From NCBI GenBank assembly GCA_029262955.1, contig JAJCYL010000151.1, positions 1 to 7,464 on the forward strand: a stretch of DNA of 7,464 nt, written 5' to 3'. The position numbers were made by a program, and so were the translations under genes. The notes beneath the pieces were generated by a model. That model worked only from the letters and a program-made list of their open reading frames with translations. It was not told where the DNA came from and did not search any database. Below are positions 1 through 7,057 of the stretch, piece by piece. Numbering within the stretch: the first letter of the stretch is position 1; the number at the start of each line of letters is the position of its first letter. The DNA comes from Cytophagales bacterium (lineage in GTDB: Bacteria > Bacteroidota > Bacteroidia > Cytophagales > Cyclobacteriaceae).

Positions 1-233
1 CGTGGCGTTGCAAAAAACTCGTTTTTGACAACACCTCGTTAGATGAGATCGTCAACCTTTTAGAAGAAAGTTATGGATTGACTGTCGAAGTGTCCAATGC
101 TGAGTTGTTACGAAAACAAATTTCAGGATCAGTGCCTAGCAATAATACCAACCTTTTGATGGATGGATTATCTGAAGCTTTTGACCTGGATATTGTCTGG
201 ACTAAAAATCATGTAAAGATTAAGAGTAAGTGA
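1..233 (+). CDS. FecR-family anti-sigma factor, C-terminal fragment (5' end outside window)
   Basis: The reading frame is open from base 3 to the TGA at 231-233 and gives 76 residues, starting at a Trp. The pattern W-x5-VFDNTSLDEIV, then LLEESYGLTVEV, then a short strand and a final hydrophobic strand (VKIKSK) matches the C-terminal periplasmic domain of Bacteroidota FecR proteins (DUF4974 type, an STN-like fold). In this family the N-terminus is cytoplasmic and binds an ECF sigma factor, a single membrane helix follows, and the periplasmic end senses the state of a TonB-dependent transducer. Those earlier parts lie left of the window. The gene ends 40 bases before an STN-bearing SusC gene on the same strand, which is the expected order sigma, fecR, susC, susD. 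The family call is confident. Whether the missing part is intact cannot be judged. Confidence 0.85.
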   Translation, partial: WRCKKLVFDNTSLDEIVNLLEESYGLTVEVSNAELLRKQISGSVPSNNTNLLMDGLSEAFDLDIVWTKNHVKIKSK

Positions 234-273
234 TATTCTAAAAATTGTTATTTATGAACCAAATCGCATCATT

Positions 274-3200
274 ATGAAAAGACTTCTACTATTATGGAGC
301 TTGATTTATTTGAATCAATTTCAGGCCAATTCACAATTGCTTGTCTCTTCTGGAGATTATAATCCGGATAAAGACTACGGAACGGGAGAATTAACTTTCC
401 TGTCTGATATTCTCATTAGTTTGGAGAAGGAATACGATGTTTCAATTATGTACAATAGTGACCTGATTGATAATATATCAGTTCATTCCACCGGAGAGTA
501 TTCGGGTACATCGTTAGAAGAATATTTAACGATGTACCTGACTCCTCATAGGCTCAAGTACAAAAAGATCGAGGATAACTTCTATGTGATCAGACGAATA
601 GATGTGGAGACTTCAGAGCCAGTACAAATTAAAGCGAAGTTGACCTATCCAAACCGGCCAGATGAACCAATGTTTGCATCGATTAAGCATCGGGACATGG
701 AGATTCTTAATACCATAAGTAGTTCGGTTATGGCCACTATAAATGGAGAAGTGATCGATGCAGAATCTGGTGACGGATTGCCAGGTGTTTCAATCGTCAT
801 AAAGGGCACCAGTAATGGAACCATAACCAACGTAAGCGGTCAATTTTCTATTGAAGCAAACCAGGGAGATGTTTTAATATTTTCATATGTAGGATATAAG
901 ACCAGTGAGGTCACGGTTGGGACTAGCAATACCATCAATGTTTCCATGTCAGCTGACGTTACCGCGTTGAATGAAATTGTCGTGGTTGGATATGGCACAC
1001 AACAAAGAAGGGATATTACAGGTTCGATAGCCTCAATTTCCGCAAAGCAGATACAAAATATGCCCGTAGTGAGTTTTGAGAATGCTATTCAAGGCCAGCT
1101 TGCCGGAGTACAAGTGTCAGAGACCAGTGGTGAGCCTGGGGCTGGACCATCTATTAGAGTGCGTGGATTAGGTTCAATAACTGCTGGAAATGAGCCATTA
1201 TTTGTAGTGGATGGTTTTCCTGTTTCCAAAAATGTTGACGTGGGAGTACAGGGTGATCTTTTTAGGAGAAGAGCTGCTTTTAGGCCGCCACCAACTAATC
1301 CATTGGCTACGCTTAACCCTAACGATATTGAGTCAATTGAAGTATTGAAAGATGCTTCAGCTGCTGCTATCTATGGATCCAGAGGTTCTAATGGAGTGGT
1401 ATTAATTACAACAAAGAAGGGCAAAAGGGAAGGTAAACCGGTTGTTAGTTTTGACACATATTGGGGTGTACAGTCTGTGGCTAATAAAATTGATTTAATG
1501 AATTCAGCGCAGTTGACTGATTATGTATTTGAGGCTAAAAATAATGCATACCTTCAGGATATAGATGGCGCATCTCCCAACGATTCAAATGCTGATCGTG
1601 ATGCAAAAGCAATCGCAGCGGGATCAGCTCCAGATGCGAATTACCGTATTCCTGATGATTTTCTTAACCCAACAGGAACGGATACTGATTGGCAGGATGT
1701 TGTTTTTGACAACGCAGCTATTCAAAGTTATAATGTGTCCGTTGCCGGAGGAACTGAAGATATCGGATACTATATAGCTGGTGGTTATTACAACCAGGAA
1801 GGGATTATTGATGGTTCTGGATTTGATCGCTATAGTTTCAGGGTGAACCTTGAAGCGGAAATCCTTCCGAAATTGAATGTCGGTGTTAATCTGAATCCAT
1901 CCTTTACGAAATCTGACAGAAAGCCGGCAGGATCGCCATATTTTGCCAGACCTCCCGGAATAGTTTATTCAGCACTTGTACATTCTCCAACGGTATCTCC
2001 ATTCAATGCTGATGGAACAATTAATCAAAGAGATAATCAAAGTTTTTTATTTACCGAGACAGGTGCGGGTGCAGGTATGACAACCGCAAGTAATCCTCTG
2101 GCAATTATAGAGGCAATTACGGATGACCTTTCTCAAAATAGAACATTTGGGAATATCTGGGCTGAATACGAAATCATTGATGGGTTAAAGTTTAAAACTT
2201 TTGCCGGAGTAGATATCAATAATTATCAACGATCATTCTTTAGGGGAAATAGTTTGTTATTTAGGGATGCGGCTGTTGGAGAACCTTTTGGCCAATCCAG
2301 TTCTTCTCAAAGTGTAAGCTGGGTAGCCGAACAAACACTTTCATATAATAAAACTATTGCTGGGGACCATGTGATTTCAGGCGTGGCAGGATATACTGCC
2401 CAAAAGGAGACAATTGAATTTAATCAGGTAATTGCAGACAATTTCTTTGATGATCAGGTTCCAACAATTAGCGGGGGTCAGGTTACTTCGGGTACCTCCA
2501 CCAAAGAAGAATGGTCGTTAGTTTCACTATTGGCACGAGGAAATTACTCCTATCGTGATAAGTATTTATTAACTGCTACAGTTAGGGCGGACAGGTCATC
2601 TCGATTTGGAAAAGGTAACAGGACAGGTATTTTCCCATCGATTTCGGGAGGGTGGAGACTTTCAGAAGAGACCTTTATGAGCGATTTCACTGCATTGAGT
2701 GATCTTAAAATAAGGGCAAGTTGGGGACAGACGGGAAATTTTCTGATTCCAAATTTTGCTTCAATCGGATTAATTAATCCAGCCAACTATGTGTTTGGTG
2801 GCGGCGGCGGAAGTCAGTCGAATGGTGTGGCTCAGGCGACTATCAGCAACCCGGATTTGAGTTGGGAAAAAACTGATCAGGTTGATATAGGAATTGAATT
2901 TGGCTTGCTTGCAGACCGTGTCTTTGCATCCATAGATTGGTATAAGACTACAACATCTGATCTCTTACTTGATGTGCAGGTTGCATCGGCATTGGGCTTT
3001 ACCAACTCACTTCAGAATATTGGCGAAGTTGAAAATAAAGGATGGGAAATCTCTTTATCAACAAGAAACCTCTCCGGACCCCTTACATGGACTACAGACT
3101 TTAATTTTGCGACTGTAGATAATGAAGTAACTAAACTTGGTCCTAGCGGGGACCCTATTTTGAGTGCGGGAGGTGCAGGAAACAGGCACATAACAAGGAT

Positions 3201-3900
3201 AGGGGATGCGATAGGTAGTTATTATGGATACGTTGTTGATGGAATCTACCAATCCCAGGCTGACATTGATTCGGCACCAGTAGACATGGATGCGCCTGAC
3301 GCACAACCTGGTGATTTTAGATTTAAAGATGTAGATGGTGACGGTGATATCGACCCGGATGACCGCACTGTTATTGGTAATTATTTACCTGACTTTACCT
3401 GGGGAATTACAAACACATTTACCTTCAAAGGATTTGACCTTAAGTTGCTAATCCAGGGAGTGGAGGGTGCTGAAGTATTAAATCTGACAAGAAGGCATTT
3501 AGGTAATGGTGAGGCGAATTTTAATAGTTATGCAGATTGGGACAATAGGTGGAGGTCGGCATCTGATCCGGGTAACGGTGAAATACCAAGGGCTGATAGG
3601 CTATCGGGAAACCATGGGAATAATAACCGTCCTTCCTCATTTCAAGTGGAAGATGCATCCTATATAAGATTAAGAAATGTCACTTTAGGTTATAATTTTC
3701 CGACCACTATGTTTGGAGAGACCTTTAATAATCTAAGGGTTTATGTATCGGGAACTAATCTCTTAACTATCACAGACTACCTTGGATTTAATCCCGAAGT
3801 AAATAATCAAAGTGCCGCTTCTCCGAATGTTCAAGGTGAAGATTACGGTGCCTACCCCTTAAGTAAGGTGTTTACTTTTGGAGTTAACGCAACATTTTAA
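274..3900 (+). CDS. SusC/RagA-family TonB-linked outer membrane transporter with N-terminal STN signalling domain
   Basis: This 1208-residue outer-membrane beta-barrel protein imports an oligomeric nutrient using TonB energy. A signal peptide covers residues 1-20 (MKRLLLLW..., probable cut after QANS). An STN domain at about 40-109 links it to FecR signalling. A carboxypeptidase-regulatory-like beta domain follows at about 154-229, then a TonB-box-like stretch EIVVVGYG (234-241) and the plug, with IRVRGLGSI and FVVDGFP (310-316). The SusC/RagA signature IESIEVLKDASAAAIYGSRG (352-371) is clear. The barrel ends in ...FGVNATF with a terminal Phe. A DVDGDGDIDPDD loop (1019-1030) resembles calcium-binding loops and is common at this place in SusC proteins. 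The STN domain makes it longer than a typical SusC of about 1000 residues. ATG 274 is chosen because the signal peptide starts there. No Shine-Dalgarno sequence is present, but AACCAAA lies at 258-264. It is followed by susD after 18 bases. The substrate is unknown. Confidence 0.96.
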   Translation: MKRLLLLWSLIYLNQFQANSQLLVSSGDYNPDKDYGTGELTFLSDILISLEKEYDVSIMYNSDLIDNISVHSTGEYSGTSLEEYLTMYLTPHRLKYKKIEDNFYVIRRIDVETSEPVQIKAKLTYPNRPDEPMFASIKHRDMEILNTISSSVMATINGEVIDAESGDGLPGVSIVIKGTSNGTITNVSGQFSIEANQGDVLIFSYVGYKTSEVTVGTSNTINVSMSADVTALNEIVVVGYGTQQRRDITGSIASISAKQIQNMPVVSFENAIQGQLAGVQVSETSGEPGAGPSIRVRGLGSITAGNEPLFVVDGFPVSKNVDVGVQGDLFRRRAAFRPPPTNPLATLNPNDIESIEVLKDASAAAIYGSRGSNGVVLITTKKGKREGKPVVSFDTYWGVQSVANKIDLMNSAQLTDYVFEAKNNAYLQDIDGASPNDSNADRDAKAIAAGSAPDANYRIPDDFLNPTGTDTDWQDVVFDNAAIQSYNVSVAGGTEDIGYYIAGGYYNQEGIIDGSGFDRYSFRVNLEAEILPKLNVGVNLNPSFTKSDRKPAGSPYFARPPGIVYSALVHSPTVSPFNADGTINQRDNQSFLFTETGAGAGMTTASNPLAIIEAITDDLSQNRTFGNIWAEYEIIDGLKFKTFAGVDINNYQRSFFRGNSLLFRDAAVGEPFGQSSSSQSVSWVAEQTLSYNKTIAGDHVISGVAGYTAQKETIEFNQVIADNFFDDQVPTISGGQVTSGTSTKEEWSLVSLLARGNYSYRDKYLLTATVRADRSSRFGKGNRTGIFPSISGGWRLSEETFMSDFTALSDLKIRASWGQTGNFLIPNFASIGLINPANYVFGGGGGSQSNGVAQATISNPDLSWEKTDQVDIGIEFGLLADRVFASIDWYKTTTSDLLLDVQVASALGFTNSLQNIGEVENKGWEISLSTRNLSGPLTWTTDFNFATVDNEVTKLGPSGDPILSAGGAGNRHITRIGDAIGSYYGYVVDGIYQSQADIDSAPVDMDAPDAQPGDFRFKDVDGDGDIDPDDRTVIGNYLPDFTWGITNTFTFKGFDLKLLIQGVEGAEVLNLTRRHLGNGEANFNSYADWDNRWRSASDPGNGEIPRADRLSGNHGNNNRPSSFQVEDASYIRLRNVTLGYNFPTTMFGETFNNLRVYVSGTNLLTITDYLGFNPEVNNQSAASPNVQGEDYGAYPLSKVFTFGVNATF

Positions 3901-3918
3901 AACCAAACTTTACTGATC

Positions 3919-5349
3919 ATGAATAATTTTTATAAAAAAATATATATAGTGGTTCTGTCCGTTTTAATGCTGTCATGCTCGGAGGACTTCACTGACCTGG
4001 CCCCAATTTCGCAACGGAATGTTGAGAATTTTTACAAAACTCAGGCAGACATTGAGGCTGCAGTAAATGGAATTTATAGCACCCTGCAATCGAATGGCGC
4101 TTACAACCAGGGTTATTGGATTATGCAGGAAATGAGATCTGATAATACTGATGAAGGTCCAGGTACCACGGGTTTAGCCCGTGAAAGATCAATCGTCGAA
4201 AATTTCGATGAAATTTCTACCAGTGAAATTATTGAAGGTGCCTGGTCAGATTCATATTTTGGCATCGCTCGAGCCAATGCGGTTATCGGTAGAATTGATG
4301 CGGTGGAAATGGACCAGGGCTTGAAGGATAGGTTTACAGGCGAGGCTTTGTTTTTACGTTCCTTGTTTTACTATCATATGGCAGTTGCTTTTGGTAATAT
4401 TCCATTAATCCTCACTGAAACCAAGTCGGTTGATGAAGGAAAGGACCATGTGCAGGTAGCTGCAACTGCAGTTTATAATCAAGTAGTGACGGATTTAACA
4501 ACTGCAGAGCAACTATTAGATCTTCCATCAGAAACTACAGGAGATGACTTAGGAAGGGCTACAAAAGGTGCTGCAGCTACATTATTGGCAAAAGTTCATT
4601 TGACGTTGGGTAATAATGATGAAGCGGCGACTGTACTGAGAAGGATCATAAGCGATTATGGTTATACCCTATTAGATGACTACAATGACCTTTGGGGAAT
4701 TGAGAATGAACATAATGCCGAATCAATTTTTGAAGTAAACTTTCAAGGTGGTGGTTTTGGAGGAGGTAATAATTTCACCAATGATTTCTCTCCACTTCCC
4801 TCATTACCCTCAGCAGATGGTGCTTATCGAAATAGACCTACGCGAGAAATGATGAATTCGTATGAACCTGGCGATCTAAGATTTTTCGCATCGATGGATA
4901 CCTCATATTATACGGTAAGTAGTGAAGGAGACAGTACCCTTCTTACCAATACGCTCAACGATGTAAGGTATGTGGTGAAGTATGGCAGAGAGAATCCTTT
5001 CGTTCAGGGAGATGCGGCTAACAATTTCATTGTCTTCCGTTATGCGGATGTACTATTGATGCTTGCCGAGGCACTTGGTGAAGGTGGTGAAGCTTATGAC
5101 CTAATTAATGAGGTTAGAAACCGTGGGGGTCTTGGCAATATTGATTCGGCTACTCCGGGAACGTTCGAGGAGAAGTTACTTCATGAAAGAAGAATAGAAC
5201 TGGCTTTTGAGAATCACCGCTGGCCAGACTTATTACGTTTTGGGGTAATGGAAGCTACAATGAGTGCCATTGGAGAAGAAACTCCCCGGGCACTTTTCCT
5301 AATTCCTCAAAGAGAATTGGATATTAATACAAACTTCAGTCAAAATTAA
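3919..5349 (+). CDS. SusD/RagB-family nutrient-binding outer membrane lipoprotein
   Basis: This 476-residue surface lipoprotein caps the SusC barrel and captures the substrate. The N-terminus is a lipoprotein signal, with lipobox LMLSC placing the lipidated Cys at residue 20, followed by acidic SEDFTD, as in exported surface lipoproteins of this phylum. The SusD helical scaffold is visible in GEALFLRSLFYYHMAVAFGN (141-160), a TPR-like GAAATLLAKVHL (217-228), FRYADVLLMLAEAL (373-386), INEVRNRGGL (396-405), HERRIELAFENHRWPDLLRF (422-441) and IPQRELDINTNFSQN at the very end. Family members often continue a few residues past QN (for example PGY), so the C-terminus is slightly short but looks intact. 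A Gly/Asn-rich stretch (about 277-286) falls in the variable ligand-facing half. It lies 18 bases after susC, so the two are surely cotranscribed, and a terminator follows directly. The ligand is not identifiable. Confidence 0.96.
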   Translation: MNNFYKKIYIVVLSVLMLSCSEDFTDLAPISQRNVENFYKTQADIEAAVNGIYSTLQSNGAYNQGYWIMQEMRSDNTDEGPGTTGLARERSIVENFDEISTSEIIEGAWSDSYFGIARANAVIGRIDAVEMDQGLKDRFTGEALFLRSLFYYHMAVAFGNIPLILTETKSVDEGKDHVQVAATAVYNQVVTDLTTAEQLLDLPSETTGDDLGRATKGAAATLLAKVHLTLGNNDEAATVLRRIISDYGYTLLDDYNDLWGIENEHNAESIFEVNFQGGGFGGGNNFTNDFSPLPSLPSADGAYRNRPTREMMNSYEPGDLRFFASMDTSYYTVSSEGDSTLLTNTLNDVRYVVKYGRENPFVQGDAANNFIVFRYADVLLMLAEALGEGGEAYDLINEVRNRGGLGNIDSATPGTFEEKLLHERRIELAFENHRWPDLLRFGVMEATMSAIGEETPRALFLIPQRELDINTNFSQN

Positions 5350-5366
5350 GGTTGATTTATAATAAT

Positions 5367-5404
5367 GGGAGGGCTGTTCAAATTATTGGCAGCCTTCTCT
5401 TTTT
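5367..5404 (+). terminator. Rho-independent terminator after the susCD pair
   Basis: GGGAGGGCTG (5367-5376) pairs with CAGCCTTCTC (5390-5399) to give a 10-bp stem that includes two G-U pairs. The loop is 13 bases, and a run of five T (5400-5404) follows directly. It begins 17 bases after the susD stop. This marks the end of the susCD transcription unit and implies that the deacetylase gene downstream has its own promoter or depends on read-through. Confidence 0.87.
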
Positions 5405-5433
5405 AACAAGATATTTTATAAACCGAAAATATT

Positions 5434-6309
5434 ATGAAAAGATTATCCATATTACTATCGCTATGTATAGCAGTGATATTTACGATGGAAGCCCAAAATA
5501 CGGTATTGAGAGTGATCGCTTTTGGTGCTCACCCTGATGATTGTGACTCTAAGTTTGGCGGTACTGCTGCCTTATTTGCCGAAATGGGTCACAAAGTAAA
5601 ATTTGTAGCTCTTACTAATGGGGATGCCGGGCATCAATCAGAAGGTGGTGGAGCCCTGGGAAAGAGACGTAGAGCAGAAGCTCAGAATGCAGGAAAGGCA
5701 CTTGGTGTTGAGTATGATGTATTAGACAACCATGATGGTGAGCTTTTACCCACATTACAGGTGCGACAGCAAGTGATCAGGAAAATAAGGGAATGGAATG
5801 CGGATATTGTTTTAGGTTTAAGACCAAATGATTATCACCCCGATCATAGAAATGCCGGAAAACTTGTTCAGGATGCGGCCTATATGGTAGTTGTACCTAA
5901 TGTCACTCCGGATACTCCACCTCTGACTAAGAATCCTTTATTTCTTTACATGCAGGATCGTTTCCAAAGACCTAATCCGCATAGTCCTGATGTTGTGGTT
6001 GCAATTGACAAGACCATTAATAAAAAAGTTAGCGCCTTGCATGCCCATACTTCTCAAATGTACGAATGGCTTCCATGGGTTGGTGGGAGACTAGATGAAA
6101 TCCCTGAAGGTGATGCGGCAAGAAAAGCCTATACAGACAAAAGAGTTAAGAGTAGCCAGATTTCAGATGATATGAGAAAAAGTCTTGAGAAATGGTACGG
6201 CTCAAAGGCTAAAGATGTTAAATACGCCGAGGCATTTGAAGTGGCCGAGTATGGTTTTCAACCTAACGACGAAGACCTCAAGAGATACTTTCCTATGCTT
6301 GGTAAATAA
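5434..6309 (+). CDS. Secreted PIG-L/LmbE-family zinc-dependent deacetylase
   Basis: This 291-residue enzyme belongs to the family that removes N-acetyl groups from N-acetylglucosamine-containing substrates (relatives: MshB, PIG-L, LmbE). The diagnostic AHPDD motif is at 32-36 and the second metal motif HPDH at 135-138. By analogy with MshB, His33, Asp36 and His138 would bind zinc and Asp35 would be the general base. TNGDAGH (61-67) and the basic KRRRAEAQNAG (77-87) are also typical of the family. The N-terminus (MKRLSILLSLCIAVIF...) is a signal peptide with a probable cut after MEA (18-20), so the enzyme acts in the periplasm or outside the cell. Cys11 lies too early, inside the hydrophobic core, to be a lipobox Cys. 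An in-frame ATG at 5485 would remove the signal, so 5434 is preferred. AACCGAA (5421-5427) precedes the start. The gene sits after the susCD terminator. A role in processing an acetylated ligand of that system is inference. Confidence 0.93.
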   Translation: MKRLSILLSLCIAVIFTMEAQNTVLRVIAFGAHPDDCDSKFGGTAALFAEMGHKVKFVALTNGDAGHQSEGGGALGKRRRAEAQNAGKALGVEYDVLDNHDGELLPTLQVRQQVIRKIREWNADIVLGLRPNDYHPDHRNAGKLVQDAAYMVVVPNVTPDTPPLTKNPLFLYMQDRFQRPNPHSPDVVVAIDKTINKKVSALHAHTSQMYEWLPWVGGRLDEIPEGDAARKAYTDKRVKSSQISDDMRKSLEKWYGSKAKDVKYAEAFEVAEYGFQPNDEDLKRYFPMLGK

Positions 6310-6317
6310 TACGTTTC
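6310..6317 (+). promoter_or_regulatory. Weak candidate -7 element for the sigma factor gene
   Basis: TACGTTTC matches the Bacteroidota -7 consensus TAnnTTTG except at its last base. TTTC at 6289-6292, 17 bases upstream, is a poor version of the -33 TTTG element. If used, transcription would start near 6324 and leave a leader of about 100 bases that includes the predicted stem-loop. The match is only partial, so this is a low-confidence call. Confidence 0.2.
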
Positions 6318-6356
6318 AATAATCTGTATGCGTTAATTATTCATTGCCTCGTCCCT

Positions 6357-6384
6357 GTATTATCGCTATATTAAGGCGATGTAC
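6357..6384 (+). other. Predicted stem-loop in the leader of the sigma factor gene
   Basis: GTA (6357-6359) plus TATCGCT (6361-6367) can pair with GGCGATGTAC (6375-6384), leaving one bulged T and a 7-base loop. The flanking ATTCAT-T-GC (6339-6347) can pair with GCATGAAT (6390-6397), which would enclose the hairpin in a longer two-part stem. No T-run follows on either strand, so it is not a good intrinsic terminator for the deacetylase gene. It lies 39 bases before the sigma start codon and could be a structured leader. Structure of this size can occur by chance in AT-rich DNA. Confidence 0.35.
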
Positions 6385-6423
6385 GCAGTGCATGAATTAG
6401 CTGGCTGATGTTCAAACAGGGAA

Positions 6424-7014
6424 ATGGGCAATGATTTTTTATTGAGCGAGTCTGAGCTTTGGGAAAAGTTTAAAAGCGGTAATCAGGAAGCATTGCAGAC
6501 GTTGTATACCCGTTATTATCCCCCACTTTACGGATATGGGCGCAAGTTATTCCCTATTTCAAATGACTTGGATGATAGTATTCAAGAACTATTCTTGAAG
6601 CTCTGGAAAAAGAAAGAGAGTTTGGGAGAAGTAGTTTCGGTTAAAGCTTATCTGTTTAAATCATTTAGAAGAATTGCTTTTGAACAGTTGAAATCGAATC
6701 TTAAGTACACTCAACTTAATGATGATAACGAGCTGGAAACGACGTTATCAGTGGAAGATATGTTGATCAGTGAGGAAATGGATAATGAGCAGAAAAAGAG
6801 ACTTAAGAACGCTTTAGGGCTGCTAACCAAAAGACAGTCCGAAATAATCTTTCTAAGATTTTACGAAGGCCTATCATACGAGGAGATTGAAACTGTTGTT
6901 CAGATCAATTATCAAACAATTCGTAATTGCGTTTATGAGGCTATTAAAGTTTTAAAGAAGGAATTATTGGCTGTGTCTTTAATTCTTCTGAATAATGTGG
7001 AAGTCTTGATTTAG
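6424..7014 (+). CDS. ECF-type RNA polymerase sigma-70 family factor
   Basis: This 196-residue protein is the usual length for an extracytoplasmic-function sigma factor, which directs RNA polymerase to a small set of promoters. Region 2 spans about 24-92 and contains the core-binding helix DLDDSIQELFLKLW (48-61) and the -10-recognition part YLFKSFRRIAFEQLK (76-90). Region 4 spans about 125-180, with LTKRQSEIIFLRFYEGLSYE (134-153) and the helix-turn-helix up to about 178. A hydrophobic tail (LLAVSLILL, 181-189) follows, as in many FecI-like sigmas of this phylum. Such genes are normally followed by fecR, but here a convergent minus-strand gene comes next after 43 bases and no anti-sigma gene is visible. 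ATG 6424 gives the full N-terminus. The AGGG at 6418-6421 is too close to act as a ribosome-binding site. Its target genes are unknown. Confidence 0.93.
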   Translation: MGNDFLLSESELWEKFKSGNQEALQTLYTRYYPPLYGYGRKLFPISNDLDDSIQELFLKLWKKKESLGEVVSVKAYLFKSFRRIAFEQLKSNLKYTQLNDDNELETTLSVEDMLISEEMDNEQKKRLKNALGLLTKRQSEIIFLRFYEGLSYEEIETVVQINYQTIRNCVYEAIKVLKKELLAVSLILLNNVEVLI

Positions 7015-7016
7015 GC

Positions 7017-7043
7017 GGTTTGAGATTTTGTTGGTCTCTAACC
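7017..7043. terminator. Inverted repeat between convergent genes, possible weak bidirectional terminator
   Basis: GGTTTGAGA (7017-7025) and TCTCTAACC (7035-7043) form a 9-base inverted repeat with one T-T mismatch and a 9-base loop. It fills the 43-base gap between the sigma gene stop and the end of the minus-strand gene, where a shared terminator is expected. Neither side has a clear T-run, so intrinsic termination would be weak. Confidence 0.35.
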
Positions 7044-7057
7044 CAATAGTTTCATTC

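Noticed and set aside
645..830. Minus-strand open frame inside susC
   Set aside because: It lies wholly within the well-supported susC gene, opposite its STN/regulatory-like domain region, and has no recognisable protein features.
1565..1777. Plus-strand alternate-frame ORF inside susC
   Set aside because: It overlaps a continuous conserved SusC frame and its composition looks like an out-of-frame translation.
2550..2786. Minus-strand open frame inside susC barrel region
   Set aside because: Shadow of the barrel coding sequence, with no motif or independent start context.
2797..2812. GGC/GGT-rich tract encoding a run of glycines in SusC
   Set aside because: Glycine-rich loops are common in SusC barrels, and the tract is too short to suggest a phase-variable repeat.
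3058..3306. Minus-strand open frame with several Cys residues inside susC
   Set aside because: The cysteines have no regular metal-binding spacing, and the frame is opposite conserved SusC sequence.
5386..5419. Possible promoter for the deacetylase gene (TTG at 5386-5388, TATTTTAT at 5412-5419)
   Set aside because: The match to TAnnTTTG is poor, spacing is long, the -33 part falls inside the terminator hairpin, and the implied leader would be only a few bases.
5352..5537. Small plus-strand ORF between susD and the deacetylase gene
   Set aside because: It runs through the intrinsic terminator and overlaps the deacetylase signal peptide and AHPDD region in another frame.
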